Shown piece after piece: positions 8,025 through 15,482 of a stretch of DNA of 29,983 nt. Every line of letters starts with the position of its first letter. Positions within the stretch are counted from its first letter, which is position 1. Made by a program: the position numbers and the translations under genes. Below the pieces are notes generated by a model that was given only the letters and a program-made list of their open reading frames with translations, was not told the DNA's origin and searched no databases. This DNA is from DRVV01 sp964487415 (GTDB lineage: Archaea; Thermoproteota; Bathyarchaeia; Bathyarchaeales; Bathycorpusculaceae), in NCBI GenBank assembly GCA_964487415.1, contig CAZAPQ010000068.1:1-29983 (forward strand), written 5' to 3'.

Positions 8025-9311
8025 TTATGTTGAAGAATGCAGTAGGGGACGAGTCCCCAGCACAACAGCCACTGATATTATCTGATTTTGTCTGATCACC
8101 GTTACAATAATTGTTTGCCCAGGAGAAGTGTTCTCCTCCAAATATGCCGATAGGGAGTCTATTCCGGTTATCCTTGTCCCGTTTATTGCTATTATTATGT
8201 CTCCTCCCACCATCACGAATTGTCCGGCTATAACAACCTGTCTTGTGCCACCCCTTAAACCAGCATTGGCTGCTGGTCCGCCGCTAACTACATTGGTTAT
8301 CAACCATCCATACGTTACGTTCACGCCCATAACCCTCGCAATTTCATAAGACATATCCATGCCCATTGCGCCAAGCCATGGATGCCTATTATAGGAGCCG
8401 ACCTCAACTAAGTCAGCTATCTCTCGTAATACGGTGTTTGATGGTATTGCAAAACCAATTCCTTGAGAGTCGCTCACTATAGCCGTTGTTACGCCAACAA
8501 CCTGCCCCTTAAGGTTCAAGAGCGGCCCTCCAGAATTGCCGGGATTCAATGGAGCAGTTGTCTGGATAAGGTTGGCAATGGGATAACCGCCAGCCAAATC
8601 CTCGCTTAATGTCCTACCTAATGCGCTTACTATGCCAAGGCTCATTGAACCGGCTAAGCCATACGGATTGCCGACGGCCACAACAATGTCGCCGACCCTC
8701 AACGTTGAAGAGCTGACAATCTCAAGGGGCTTAAACTCACTTTCCGGCGCATCTACGGAAAGTAAAGCTAGATCAGCGTATGGATCTCGACCAAGAACCC
8801 TAGCGGGATAACCGTTCCCATTCGCAAAAGTTACAGTGATATTTATTGCATCGGCAACCACATGATAATTTGTGACCACAACCATCCGCAAGTTATAGTT
8901 GTATACAAAACCGGATCCTTGAACCCGGCTATAATAGGGACGACCGAAAATGTCATAACTCACTTCAATTCCATGAACTACAACAACAGAGTCCCTGACT
9001 TTTTCGTACAATTCCACAAGCGAAACATTCTCCCCTAAAATGTATGGGACGTAAATAGTGTTATTCTGATAAAAAGTGCTATTTTGATAGACAGTATTGT
9101 TCTCATATATGATTTTAGGGGGTTTCTCCTGAAGTTTGGACATCTGTTCCTGAAGATCTAGAAGTTGGCTCTGCAACTCCCTAACGCTGCTGGATAGGCT
9201 CCAATAACCAACAAAAAAGCCTGCCAGGCCAGAAGCAAGGATCAAAATAATTATTAGAACTGCGAGACTTTTTGGAGCTATCTTTTTGGGCTGCTGGGAT
9301 GTGCCTTCCAA
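8025..9311 (-). CDS. Membrane-anchored HtrA/DegP-like serine protease with PDZ domain
   Basis: 428 residues. Topology: short cytoplasmic tail, membrane anchor (about 15-36), a heptad-like coiled segment (about 41-63), an Asn/Thr-rich stalk (about 70-97), trypsin-like domain and one C-terminal PDZ domain (about 330-420). The catalytic triad is visible: His150 in TNYHVV, Asp180 in YADLALL, Ser260 in NPGNSGGPL. The protease domain therefore faces outside and probably degrades or refolds damaged envelope proteins. Three N-glycosylation sequons sit at Asn71, Asn77 and Asn83, with another at Asn95, which suits an exported archaeal glycoprotein. The start is TTG at 9311, supported by ggagg eight bases upstream. 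The gene lies about 100 bases downstream of the second radical SAM gene on the same strand and could be co-transcribed. Confidence 0.93.
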   Translation of the reverse strand: MEGTSQQPKKIAPKSLAVLIIILILASGLAGFFVGYWSLSSSVRELQSQLLDLQEQMSKLQEKPPKIIYENNTVYQNSTFYQNNTIYVPYILGENVSLVELYEKVRDSVVVVHGIEVSYDIFGRPYYSRVQGSGFVYNYNLRMVVVTNYHVVADAINITVTFANGNGYPARVLGRDPYADLALLSVDAPESEFKPLEIVSSSTLRVGDIVVAVGNPYGLAGSMSLGIVSALGRTLSEDLAGGYPIANLIQTTAPLNPGNSGGPLLNLKGQVVGVTTAIVSDSQGIGFAIPSNTVLREIADLVEVGSYNRHPWLGAMGMDMSYEIARVMGVNVTYGWLITNVVSGGPAANAGLRGGTRQVVIAGQFVMVGGDIIIAINGTRITGIDSLSAYLEENTSPGQTIIVTVIRQNQIISVAVVLGTRPLLHSST

Positions 9312-9413
9312 AATTGGGCCTCCAAAATTCGGAGCAGCAACAGAATTATTAAGGGTTTTCCAAAATTATGCCAAAATCATGCTCAACGCGAATGCCGACA
9401 AACTGTAAGGTGG

Positions 9414-10499
9414 TTATTTGAAACTCAAGGCCTTAGACATGTATATGCAGTTGGGATCAGACTCAAAGATGTCTCCTTTTTGGAAAAGAGCTGCTGTACG
9501 ACATCCTCCACAGATCTCAAGGTACTCGCAAACTGCACATTTGCCCTTAAGATTATTTTTGGATCTGATCTTTGAGAAGAATTCTGATGATTGCATTTCA
9601 TCCCATAGGATTTTCAGCGGCTTCTCTAATACGTTTCCAATCCTGTAAACGTAATTGTAGCTGCAGGGAATAACATCGCCATTCTCAGCTATACTCATGA
9701 ACTTGCCGAAGAAGCATCTTCCCAGAAAGAAATTGTTGTACCAGTTTTCAAAGTCAGGCATGCCCCGTTGCTTTGCTACACGGGCGAAGAAGGGCGAATA
9801 GACGTTAATTGCTGGTTTTCCCTTGTAAACTGCTTGAAGCTCATAAAGCATATTCCAAGCCCACTCATACTGCTTAGGAGAAGGCACAGCCTTTAGGCTT
9901 TCAGGATTGCTACTGTAGGGTATAAGCTGATGGAAAACAACCCAACGGGCGCCATAATCACGGGCTAGATCAAGCACATGAGTGAAATCCTCGCGGCTCA
10001 CATTTGTCGCAGTTTCGCTGTAATTAGCAAGGGTGTAGACAAGACAGTTTAGCAACCCCTCCTTAGAAAGTTTCTTGATGGATGAAACAGCTGCCTTATA
10101 TGCACCCTTGCCTCTAATTAGATCGTTAACTTTTTCCGCACCATCTATGCTGATGGAAACTAAAACCTCATTCTTGATTATATTTTCAAAGATTTTATCG
10201 TTGAACAGCCGACCGTCCGTTATTATACTGCACCTCATTCCAATCTTTCTAGCGTAACCTATTATCTCGAAAAGGTCTTTTCTCATGAGGGGCTCGCCGC
10301 CGCTGAAGCCTACAAAGCTTGCTCCAAAATCATATATCCTATCAATAATGCGGAAAGCCTTCGATGTGTCCAAGGCATCTGAGGATTCCCGTCTAGCAAA
10401 GGCACAATGGACGCAGTTGCTGCTGCATGAAAACGTGCAAAGCCAAGGCACAATATATAATGGACCCCTACGCTCCAAAGGAATCAGCCCGAAATTCAT
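9414..10499 (-). CDS. Radical SAM/SPASM-domain protein
   Basis: 361 residues. The radical SAM motif CSSNCVHC spans residues 25-32 (Cys25, Cys29, Cys32) and SGGEP is at 66-70. The C-terminal SPASM region contributes Cys262, 279, 321, 324, 330, 333 and 351, with the characteristic ICGGC at 329-333, for auxiliary Fe-S clusters. This architecture occurs in heme-pathway AhbC/AhbD, peptide maturases and many uncharacterised archaeal enzymes; the substrate cannot be read from the sequence. It lacks the long N-terminal extension of the other radical SAM protein in this window. The ATG at 10499 has no clear ribosome-binding site, but a TATA-like cttaaataa about 28 bases upstream (minus strand, near 10527) would give a leaderless transcript. 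It diverges from the RNase P protein gene. Confidence 0.88.
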   Translation of the reverse strand: MNFGLIPLERRGPLYIVPWLCTFSCSSNCVHCAFARRESSDALDTSKAFRIIDRIYDFGASFVGFSGGEPLMRKDLFEIIGYARKIGMRCSIITDGRLFNDKIFENIIKNEVLVSISIDGAEKVNDLIRGKGAYKAAVSSIKKLSKEGLLNCLVYTLANYSETATNVSREDFTHVLDLARDYGARWVVFHQLIPYSSNPESLKAVPSPKQYEWAWNMLYELQAVYKGKPAINVYSPFFARVAKQRGMPDFENWYNNFFLGRCFFGKFMSIAENGDVIPCSYNYVYRIGNVLEKPLKILWDEMQSSEFFSKIRSKNNLKGKCAVCEYLEICGGCRTAALFQKGDIFESDPNCIYMSKALSFK

Positions 10500-10605
10500 G
10501 CCCTTGTATTGAGCAACAACATTATTTAAGAATCATTTAAATGCTTTCATCACCACAAGCCAAAAATTTCCAGACGGGAAATAATAACATGCACCAGTGA
10601 CTCTA

Positions 10606-10920
10606 ATGTCCCAGAACATCAGGCAAATAGCCATGCAACGCATTCAAACACTCTTTCGCTTAGCCATGGAAACCCATAATGAAGACCCCCAACTGGCTCA
10701 ACGCTACGTGAACATAGCCCGCAGAATAGCCATGGCCGCGAGGATAAGGTTGCCAACAGAGTATAGACGCCAAATTTGCAGACACTGCAAAAGCTTTATT
10801 TTACCCGGAGTAAGTTGTCGAGTTCGCATAAAACAAAAAAGGGAGCCACATGTGGTGATCACCTGCCTAAAATGCGGAGACCACATGAGGATCCCCCTGA
10901 AAGGAGCAAAACGGAATTGA
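10606..10920 (+). CDS. rnp4: RNase P protein component 4 (Rpp21/Rpr2 family)
   Basis: 104 residues: a helical N-terminal half (RQIAMQRIQTLFRLAMETH, then QRYVNIARRIAMAARIRLP) and a zinc ribbon with CRHC and CLKC pairs. This is the architecture of archaeal RNase P subunit Rnp4/Rpp21, which pairs with Rnp1 (Rpp29) and helps the RNase P RNA remove 5' leaders from pre-tRNA. ATG 10606 is chosen over the in-frame GTG at 10597 because the family starts just before the first helix. The final codons form a TTGA overlap with the start of the CRM-domain gene, the first of a long run of information-processing genes. Confidence 0.93.
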   Translation: MSQNIRQIAMQRIQTLFRLAMETHNEDPQLAQRYVNIARRIAMAARIRLPTEYRRQICRHCKSFILPGVSCRVRIKQKREPHVVITCLKCGDHMRIPLKGAKRN

Positions 10921-11201
10921 GTAAAATAACATCTGGGATGAAACGCCGAATAAAAAGCCAATTCACCATGGAAAAGCCCACCATATGGATTGGTAAAAAT
11001 AAGGTTTCCCCGAGGCTACTTGAAGAAATTAAAAAGCAGCTTGATAAAAAGGAAGTATTGAAAATCAAAATATTGAAAAAAGCCATTGAGGGCGAAGAGG
11101 CCGCCAAAATAGCAGAAACAATCTCAACAAAAACGGGAGCCACCCTGATTGAGGTTAGGGGACACACATTTGTGCTTTATAAACGAAAACAAAGTTCATA
11201 A
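10917..11201 (+). CDS. CRM-domain RNA-binding protein (YhbY-like)
   Basis: 94 residues from TTG 10917, or 87 from ATG 10938. The core is a CRM/YhbY domain: IWIGKNKVSPRLLEEIKKQL, LKIKILKKAIEG, then GATLIEVRGHTFVLYK. Bacterial YhbY associates with ribosome precursors and the domain binds structured RNA; a role in ribosome or tRNA maturation fits the neighbours. TTG 10917 is favoured because aaaggag lies about 10 bases upstream and the codon overlaps the rnp4 stop as TTGA, a typical coupled junction. ATG 10938 also remains possible. Followed by a 60-base gap with the promoter of the ribosomal protein run. Confidence 0.88.
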   Translation: MSKITSGMKRRIKSQFTMEKPTIWIGKNKVSPRLLEEIKKQLDKKEVLKIKILKKAIEGEEAAKIAETISTKTGATLIEVRGHTFVLYKRKQSS

Positions 11202-11212
11202 AAGTGAAAGCC

Positions 11213-11220
11213 TTTATATT
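11213..11220 (+). promoter_or_regulatory. TATA-like box before the eS19 gene
   Basis: tttatatt lies about 42-49 bases before the TTG start of the eS19 gene, giving a predicted leader of about 20 bases that contains gaggaa as ribosome-binding site. It would drive the compact run from eS19 through FtsY. Judged by eye only. Confidence 0.5.
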
Positions 11221-11261
11221 GGGGCTTAGTGAATTAGTGAAGAAACGCGAGGAAACAGAAG

Positions 11262-11729
11262 TTGCCAACGCCATATGATGTTCCAGCAAACGAGTTCATT
11301 CAAAAGTTAGCCCACTATCTGAAGGCTAATGTTGATGAGATAACGCCACCTCCATGGGCAAATATTGTGAAAACCGGAGCGCATACCCAAAGGCCTCCGG
11401 AAAACCCGGACCAGTGGTATATTCGATGCGCTTCACTATTAAGGAAAATTTACATCCATGGACCAATAGGGATAGAGAAATTGCGTGCAGAGTACGGTGG
11501 AAGAAAGGACTATGGTGTCAGGCCTGAACACACAGTTAAGGCAGGAGGGGCTATTATTAGAAAGGCTTTACAGCAACTCGAGGCCGCCGGATTAATTGAA
11601 AAGTTCCAGAATAAAGGGAGAAAAATAACTAAAAAGGGAAGAAAACTTCTAGAGGATATAGCTGATGAGGTAACGAAAAGTCTCATTAAGGAAAAGCCGG
11701 AGATGAAAAAATACATGGAGGGCGGCTAA
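11262..11729 (+). CDS. rps19e: 30S ribosomal protein eS19
   Basis: 155 residues matching archaeal/eukaryotic eS19 across the full length: YDVPANEFIQKLAHYLK near the start, PPPWANIVKTGAHTQRPP, the WYIRCASLLRKIYIHGPIGIE winged-helix core read in parts, RPEHTVKAGGAIIRKALQQLE and a C-terminal GRKITKKGRKLLEDIA. It is a head protein of the small subunit needed for late 30S maturation. The start is TTG at 11262 (M-P-T-P-Y-D), with gaggaa upstream. First gene of a cluster found in this order in many archaea: eS19, PDCD5-like, eL39, eL31, aIF6, eL20, prefoldin alpha, FtsY. Confidence 0.97.
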   Translation: MPTPYDVPANEFIQKLAHYLKANVDEITPPPWANIVKTGAHTQRPPENPDQWYIRCASLLRKIYIHGPIGIEKLRAEYGGRKDYGVRPEHTVKAGGAIIRKALQQLEAAGLIEKFQNKGRKITKKGRKLLEDIADEVTKSLIKEKPEMKKYMEGG

Positions 11730-11731
11730 AG

Positions 11732-12073
11732 GTGTCAGACGAATTGTCAAACGAGGAGATTGAAGAGATTCGACAGAGAAAGCTTATTGCGCTACAGAGA
11801 AGACTAGCCGAAGAGCAGCGAAAGGCTCAGATGGAGCAGCAGATTGAAATGCAGAAACAAGCAATACTACGAACAATACTCACTCCGGAAGCTAGACAGA
11901 GGCTCACAAACCTAAAGCTAGTTAAGTCAGAATTTGCGTCCCAACTGGAATTATATCTAATCCAATTAGCTCAGCAAGGAAAGCTACCAGTCCCTCTGAC
12001 AGATGAACAACTTAAAAAAATATTAATTCAACTTCAATCACAGAAACGTGAAATAAGGATAAGAAGGATGTAA
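11732..12073 (+). CDS. PDCD5-like DNA-binding protein (TFAR19 family)
   Basis: 113 residues. A charged helical N-terminus (EEIEEIRQRKLIALQRRLAE) is followed by the family core QAILRTILTPEARQRLTNLKL, KSEFASQLELYLIQLAQQG and a basic tail. Archaeal homologues (for example MTH1615) are small helical proteins reported to bind DNA; the eukaryotic relative PDCD5 is linked to chaperonin and apoptosis. The true archaeal role is unsettled, though its invariant place among ribosomal genes hints at translation or folding. It starts at GTG 11732, two bases after the eS19 stop, with ggagg 10 bases upstream. Three bases separate it from eL39. Confidence 0.93.
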   Translation: MSDELSNEEIEEIRQRKLIALQRRLAEEQRKAQMEQQIEMQKQAILRTILTPEARQRLTNLKLVKSEFASQLELYLIQLAQQGKLPVPLTDEQLKKILIQLQSQKREIRIRRM

Positions 12074-12076
12074 AAG

Positions 12077-12232
12077 TTGGCAAGATATAAGCCCACAGCT
12101 AAAAAGAGAAGACTTGCAAAGGCAGGAAAACAGAACAGGGCTGTCCCAGCCTGGGTTATAGCCAAAACCGCCGGTAAATTTAGGACACATCCTCAAAGAA
12201 GAAACTGGAGAAGACAGAAAATAAAGGCCTAA
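12077..12232 (+). CDS. rpl39e: 50S ribosomal protein eL39
   Basis: A 51-residue, strongly basic product: MARYKPTAKKRRLAKAGKQN, then RAVPAWVIAKTAGKFRTHP and a basic end with QRRNWRRQK. The NRAVPAWV stretch and the RTHPQRRNWRR ending are diagnostic for eL39, which lines the peptide exit tunnel in archaea and eukaryotes. It starts with TTG at 12077, three bases after the PDCD5-like gene, and stops at TAA 12230-12232. It is short enough to be missed by common length cut-offs. Confidence 0.96.
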   Translation: MARYKPTAKKRRLAKAGKQNRAVPAWVIAKTAGKFRTHPQRRNWRRQKIKA

Positions 12233-12235
12233 AAG

Positions 12236-12658
12236 GTGATAGCCGTGGAAAACGAGGCAAAAGTTAAAGAACAGCCAGAAAAAGCTGAAGAATCTCCAAA
12301 AGAGACAACTGAGAAAGCTCTGGAGGTAAAGAAGGAAATAGAAAAAGTCGGTGAGGAAATAGCTGAGGAGAGATTTTACACAGTTCCGCTTGGCAGAGCC
12401 TGGCTTGTGCCCCCTAACAAGAGGGCGCCTAAGGCTATGAGAATATTGAAGGAGTTCGTGAAAAGACATATGAAGCTTAAGAGCATAGAAGAGGAAGAGG
12501 AGGATAAAAGCGAAGAGCAAAAGAAGCTCTTCATAGATAATAAAGTTAATGAGAAAATCTGGAGCAGCGGCATAGAGAAACCTCCTCGAAAGATCCGTAT
12601 AAGGGCTGTAAAGGATAAGGACGGTAACGTTAGAGTTTACTTGGCTGAAGGAGACTAA
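12236..12658 (+). CDS. rpl31e: 50S ribosomal protein eL31 with charged N-terminal extension
   Basis: 140 residues from GTG 12236 or 137 from GTG 12245; the second has ggtgat just upstream, a perfect anti-Shine-Dalgarno match. The eL31 core starts near residue 46: RFYTVPLGRAW, RAPKAMRILKEFVKRHM, then VNEKIWSSGIEKPPRKIRIRAV and VRVYLAEGD. eL31 sits near the tunnel exit, next to the SRP and chaperone docking area. Two departures from the usual ~85-95 residues: about 45 Lys/Glu-rich residues precede the core, and an acidic insert (about 82-97, with five consecutive Glu) separates the RHMK helix from the VNEKIW helix. Four bases after eL39, two bases before aIF6. Confidence 0.94.
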   Translation: MIAVENEAKVKEQPEKAEESPKETTEKALEVKKEIEKVGEEIAEERFYTVPLGRAWLVPPNKRAPKAMRILKEFVKRHMKLKSIEEEEEDKSEEQKKLFIDNKVNEKIWSSGIEKPPRKIRIRAVKDKDGNVRVYLAEGD

Positions 12659-12659
12659 T

Positions 12660-13367
12660 GTGGCAGTATTCCTCACAAATCTCTTTGGAAGTGCAAGCAT
12701 AGGAGTATACGCCCTAGCCACAGAGAAAATACTAATAGTCCCGAGTTCTGCATCTCGGAAGAAAGCCGAAAAAATGAAGAATTGGCTTAATGTTGAGCTT
12801 ATTCACACAAATGTCGGTGGCTCAATTTTGGCGGGATCACTTGCTTGTGCAAACTCGAATGGAATACTTCTTCCTCATTTCGTGAGGGACGAAGAAGTTG
12901 AACTCATAAAGGCTGTCTTCGATGGAAACATAACGATAATGGATACCAAGAGGACAGCTTATGGAAACATGGTTTTGGCGAACGATTACGGAGCAATAGT
13001 TGATCCCAGACTCAAAGCCTCTGATATAAAGAAAATTTCAGAAACGCTTGGTGTTGAAGCAGTTCCCGGGCAAATCGCCAACCTACCGTATGTTGGGTCT
13101 CTAGCTGTGGCAACAAACAAGGGAGTTCTTGCGCATCCTATGCTGACTGATGATGAACGAAAACTTTTGGAGGATGTTTTAAAGGTTCCTGTTGAAGTAA
13201 CTACGATTAACTGTGGAATACCATACGTTAGAACTGGATTAATTTGCAACACTCATGCAGCTATTGCTGGTTCCCTAACAACAGGTCCAGAAATGTTTAT
13301 AATTGAACATGCCTTGGGTTTAGTGAAGGAAGATGAGCGAGTTGAAAGTCTTCAAAGTGGTCGGTGA
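12660..13367 (+). CDS. eif6: Translation initiation factor aIF6
   Basis: 235 residues. The start FLTNLFGSASIGVYALATE, the repeated five-fold beta/alpha units (for example VGGSILAGSLACANSNGILLP in pieces, RTAYGNMVLANDYGAIVDP in pieces, LPYVGSLAVATNKGVLAHP in pieces) and TGLICNTHAAIAGSLTTGPE near the end identify the pentein-fold IF6. aIF6 binds the 50S subunit and prevents premature joining with 30S. Start GTG at 12660 follows the eL31 stop by one base, with ggag upstream; an overlapping ATG at 12658 is in another frame and is rejected. The 3' end overlaps the eL20 gene by 35 bases. Confidence 0.96.
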   Translation: MAVFLTNLFGSASIGVYALATEKILIVPSSASRKKAEKMKNWLNVELIHTNVGGSILAGSLACANSNGILLPHFVRDEEVELIKAVFDGNITIMDTKRTAYGNMVLANDYGAIVDPRLKASDIKKISETLGVEAVPGQIANLPYVGSLAVATNKGVLAHPMLTDDERKLLEDVLKVPVEVTTINCGIPYVRTGLICNTHAAIAGSLTTGPEMFIIEHALGLVKEDERVESLQSGR

Positions 13368-13578
13368 GATTCGAAAACCGAACTTTGAGATACCATTTAA
13401 GAAAGAGATTGTAGCGCTTAAGCTAGAGCAGGCGCTGGAAAAGGTTTACTGTGAAATTGGCAGCAGACATAGGGCTAAGAGATCACAGATAAAGATCATT
13501 AAGGTTGAAGAGATTTCACCTCAAGAAGTTGAAGATTTGCTGGTAAAGAAATTATTAGCTGGAGAAGGGGTGCAGTGA
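13333..13578 (+). CDS. rplX: 50S ribosomal protein eL20 (LX, L18a family)
   Basis: 81 residues: SELKVFKVVGEIRKP, IPFKKEIVALKLEQALEKVY, GSRHRAKRSQIKIIKVEEI. This matches archaeal LX, the counterpart of eukaryotic eL20/L18a. ATG 13333 gives the family-like N-terminus and lies 35 bases inside the end of the aIF6 gene; gaagga precedes it closely. TTG 13342 and GTG 13357 are in frame but would cut into the first strand. The stop overlaps the prefoldin start by 4 bases (GTGA). Confidence 0.94.
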   Translation: MSELKVFKVVGEIRKPNFEIPFKKEIVALKLEQALEKVYCEIGSRHRAKRSQIKIIKVEEISPQEVEDLLVKKLLAGEGVQ

Positions 13579-14030
13579 CAGGGAATATTGAGGAGGAGCT
13601 TAGAAGGTTAAGCGTGGAGATACGCCTTCTGGAGCAGACAGCCGAGACCATAACGGCAAGGATAAATATGATTAACGCAGCCATGGCGGAGCTAACCTAT
13701 GCAATCATAACCTTAGGAGAGCTTGAAAAGGAGAAGGGAAACGCGGAGATATTGATTCCAATAGGCGGGGACACGTATATAAAAGCAAAGCTTGAAAACC
13801 TAGAGAAGGTCACCGTGGGAATAGGAGCTGGCATTTCCATAGAGAAAACGCCACAGGAAACTAAGGAAATCATCAATAAGAGGTTAGAGAACCTTGAGAA
13901 GGCAAGGGAATCTCTTCAGCAGCAACTAGCTCAAGTTGCAGAACGAATAAATGCTGATAGAGAAAAAGCTGAGGAACTAGCTACTGCCCTTAAGAAGGGG
14001 ACATCGCCCAAGAATGTTCGAGAAACTTAA
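13575..14030 (+). CDS. pfdA: Prefoldin subunit alpha (GimC alpha)
   Basis: 151 residues with two long coiled-coil arms (about 1-50 and 98-140) flanking beta hairpins (about 58-95: EILIPIGGDTYIKAKL, EKVTVGIGAGISIEKT). This is the prefoldin alpha layout; alpha2-beta4 hexamers hold unfolded chains and hand them to the thermosome. Start GTG at 13575 (M-T-G-N-I-E) overlaps the eL20 stop by 4 bases. The C-terminus overlaps ftsY by 17 bases, which suggests coupled translation. Confidence 0.95.
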   Translation: MTGNIEEELRRLSVEIRLLEQTAETITARINMINAAMAELTYAIITLGELEKEKGNAEILIPIGGDTYIKAKLENLEKVTVGIGAGISIEKTPQETKEIINKRLENLEKARESLQQQLAQVAERINADREKAEELATALKKGTSPKNVRET

Positions 14031-14919
14031 AGCAGGTTTAGGCAGTCTAGTAAATAAGATCATAACAGTAGAGCTCAAAGCTGAGAATCTCCGTTCAATT
14101 CTTTCAGAATTTAAGTTGAACTTAATAGAGAATGATGTAGCAGTTCCGGTTGCAGAGCATATATGCAACGAGCTTGAAAGGCACCTTAATGGAGTTCAAA
14201 TTAAAAGACTCGAAGATAAAAGGAAAATCGTTGAGAAAAACCTTAGAGAAATAATTTTGGAAGTAATGTCAACAAATACCAAATTAGACATTTTTAAGAT
14301 GCTTGAAGAGAAGAAAGGAAAAAGAGAACCGTTTGTAATAATTTTTGTTGGAGTAAATGGCACAGGAAAAACAACAACCATAGCTAAAGTGGCCCGTCTT
14401 TTAACCATTAAAGGGTATTCCGTTGTACTCGCATGCAGCGACACATACCGTGCAGGATCCATTGAACAGTTAGAAGCTCATGCAAAGCGTTTAGGCTTAA
14501 AGACAATAAAGCATAAGTATGGAGCTGACCCAGCAGCAGTTGCTTATGACGCTATAAATTATGCTAGGGCCCATGGCATAAACGTTGTATTAATAGACAC
14601 CGCTGGTAGAATGCAAACAGATCGAAATCTGATGAACGAGCTTGCGAAGATCAAGCGTGTAGTAAACCCTGACTTAACAGTTTTAACGGTTGACTCTTTA
14701 ACCGGAAATGATGCAGTCAAACAGGCAGAAGAATTCCATAAAGGCGTGGGAATAGACGCTTCTATACTAACAAAGGTTGACGCTGACGTTAAGGGAGGAT
14801 CCGCTTTAAGTGTCACATACATCACAAAGAAGCCTATAATATTTATTGGAACTGGGCAAAAATATGAGGATATAGAGGATTTTAAACCGGAAAAATTTGT
14901 GGAAATGATCTTAAAATAA
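14014..14919 (+). CDS. ftsY: Signal recognition particle receptor FtsY
   Basis: 301 residues: an N domain (about 1-95) followed by the SRP-type G domain. G motifs: GVNGTGKT (113-120), DTYRAG (143-148), DTAGR (195-199), TKVD (253-256) and the closing GTGQKYEDI. FtsY pairs with SRP54 at the membrane to deliver ribosomes making secreted proteins to SecYEG. No long acidic A domain precedes the N domain, as is usual in compact archaeal FtsY. ATG 14014 lies inside the end of pfdA. It converges on the acetyltransferase gene (6 bases between stops). Confidence 0.97.
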   Translation: MFEKLKAGLGSLVNKIITVELKAENLRSILSEFKLNLIENDVAVPVAEHICNELERHLNGVQIKRLEDKRKIVEKNLREIILEVMSTNTKLDIFKMLEEKKGKREPFVIIFVGVNGTGKTTTIAKVARLLTIKGYSVVLACSDTYRAGSIEQLEAHAKRLGLKTIKHKYGADPAAVAYDAINYARAHGINVVLIDTAGRMQTDRNLMNELAKIKRVVNPDLTVLTVDSLTGNDAVKQAEEFHKGVGIDASILTKVDADVKGGSALSVTYITKKPIIFIGTGQKYEDIEDFKPEKFVEMILK

Positions 14920-14925
14920 AACGGT

Positions 14926-15444
14926 TTAATGAGAATCGCCACGTTTAATAATGAAACGAAGCCTTTTTGAAACTTCTTTAAAGCCTAAACCTTCAAACAT
15001 GGCTAAAGATGGAATATTACCCGAATAAACATCAGCTTCAACACAATCCGCGCCTCTTTTTGTGAACCAATCAAGCATAGCCCTTACAAGGGCTTTGCCT
15101 ATACCCTTCTCCCGATAGGGTTCATCAACGAAACAATCGCAAATGTATCCCCTTTTACCCTTATAAGACCATGGTTGACTAATCCAGCCAAGGGAATAAC
15201 CAATGACCTCACCATCAAGCTCCGCCACGAAGACCACAGTGTTCTGACCCTTAATATTTTTTAAAATCCACTTAGGGTTCTGGAATTCGCTGGGTTCAGG
15301 AGACACCATGGAGTCTGCAGTGCTTTCATCCTTACCAAGCTTCTCGGATAGCTTAATTATTGCCTGCAAGTCATCCTCCCTGGCATGTCGGATAATAACT
15401 TTTAGGGGCATAATTTCTTGAGACATATCTTTAGAAGAATGCAT
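14926..15444 (-). CDS. GNAT-family N-acetyltransferase
   Basis: 172 residues. IRHAREDDLQAIIKLSEKLG is the usual first GNAT unit; VVFVAELDGEVIGYSLGW gives strands 2-4; the acetyl-CoA loop reads YREKGIGKAL (110-119); the tail has ADVYSGNIPSLAMFEGLGFKE. The substrate is not evident: N-terminal protein acetylation, a polyamine or a small amine are all possible, and the polyamine genes start close upstream on the same strand. ATG 15444 is strongly supported by aaaggtgat three bases before it. A 38-base gap separates it from bpsA. Confidence 0.9.
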   Translation of the reverse strand: MHSSKDMSQEIMPLKVIIRHAREDDLQAIIKLSEKLGKDESTADSMVSPEPSEFQNPKWILKNIKGQNTVVFVAELDGEVIGYSLGWISQPWSYKGKRGYICDCFVDEPYREKGIGKALVRAMLDWFTKRGADCVEADVYSGNIPSLAMFEGLGFKEVSKRLRFIIKRGDSH

Positions 15445-15482
15445 AAAATCACCTTTATAATCTCAGCAGAGTTAGCTTAAGT

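Noticed and set aside
9312..9413. Small precursor-peptide gene in the gap between the radical SAM gene and the HtrA gene
   Set aside because: Only very short open frames (for example 11 codons) exist there, without ribosome-binding site. Repeated ccaaaatt words are AT-rich noise around the HtrA start.
12038..12721. A 227-residue minus-strand ORF across eL39, eL31 and the aIF6 start
   Set aside because: Antisense to three confidently identified genes; its residue make-up (Phe, Leu, Ser runs) is what the complement of Lys/Glu-rich coding sequence gives.
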